Below, piece after piece: positions 5,182-5,289 of a DNA stretch of 5,289 bases. Numbering within the stretch: the stretch's first letter is position 1; the number at the start of each line of letters is the position of its first letter. Source of the stretch: Planctomycetaceae bacterium (lineage in GTDB: Bacteria > Planctomycetota > Planctomycetia > Pirellulales > Thermoguttaceae). Position numbers and translations under genes: made by a program. The stretch spans positions 1-5,289 of the forward strand of contig JAITKS010000295.1 in assembly GCA_031278315.1 (NCBI GenBank). The letters are read 5' to 3'. A model generated the notes under the pieces. It was not told the DNA's origin and searched no databases. It saw only the letters and a list, made by a program, of their open reading frames with translations.

Positions 5182-5289
5182 GGTATTGTCGCGATGTCTC
5201 CGCCTATTGGTGTAAATAATGATATAAATTGCTCTGGATGAATCGAACTCTGAATAAAATGAATCGAGCCGTCGCCAAAAAGAAAATTC
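5178..5289 (-). CDS. DUF1559 domain protein, C-terminal end only
   Basis: On the minus strand the frame entering at 5288 is open for 36 codons to TAG at 5180-5178. Its sequence NFLFGDGSIHFIQSSIHPEQ, then FISLFTPIGGDIATIP, is the hallmark end of DUF1559 proteins: a F-x-D-G-S-V/I-x-F-I motif followed by the F-x-x-L-x-x-x-x-G-G-E/D tail. The rest of the gene lies outside the window. It is convergent in direction to the first DUF1559 gene (639-1739) and conserves the FGDGS core, whereas that protein has the weaker FAKADDSVSF form. Confidence 0.85.
   Translation of the reverse strand, partial: NFLFGDGSIHFIQSSIHPEQFISLFTPIGGDIATIP

Overview
The window is AT-rich and most likely comes from a Planctomycetota genome. 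A lineage close to the AT-rich gut/rumen Pirellulales or Thermoguttaceae is a guess. The evidence is two DUF1559 (type II pseudopilin-like) genes, a small transthyretin-like protein directly upstream of one of them (a typical planctomycete pairing), and a small arrestin-like protein of a type I associate with this phylum. These assignments come from reading motifs, not from a database search.

Layout: (1) 1-342 (+) is the 3' end of a small carboxypeptidase-regulatory-like (probably lipoprotein) gene. (2) 343-638 is a spacer with inverted repeats, including structured element A. (3) 639-1739 (+) is a complete DUF1559 gene, followed by a 20-pair hairpin and then element B, which resembles element A in sequence and fold. 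(4) 1909-2440 is non-coding: a GC-rich hairpin island, then a decayed CRISPR array on the + strand whose repeats have the type V-A (Cas12a) form, then a tandem repeat. (5) 2441-2902 (-) is the arrestin-like gene. (6) 3080-4648 (-) is a complete purF. (7) 4649-5177 is non-coding and holds a second Cas12a-type mini-array, on the - strand. (8) 5178-5289 (-) is the last 36 codons of a second DUF1559 gene, cut by the window edge.

The main discovery is the pair of facing mini-arrays. The best 36-nt repeat of each (2178-2213 on +, 4971-5006 on -) differs from the other at one base. They carry the Cas12a handle signature, AATTTCTACT...TTGTAGAT with a 5-bp stem. The units repeat at 63-64 nt, leaving 27-28 nt spacers, and the outer repeats are degenerate. 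No cas gene is in the window. The arrays could be remnants, orphan arrays served in trans, or crRNA-like regulatory units. Because they face each other they also form a 31-bp perfect inverted repeat around purF and the arrestin-like gene.

Functionally, PurF is a housekeeping enzyme (first step of purine synthesis). The DUF1559 and transthyretin-like proteins are probably exported or envelope proteins. The arrestin-like gene lies 177 nt downstream of purF on the same strand and may be co-transcribed, but nothing links it to purine synthesis.
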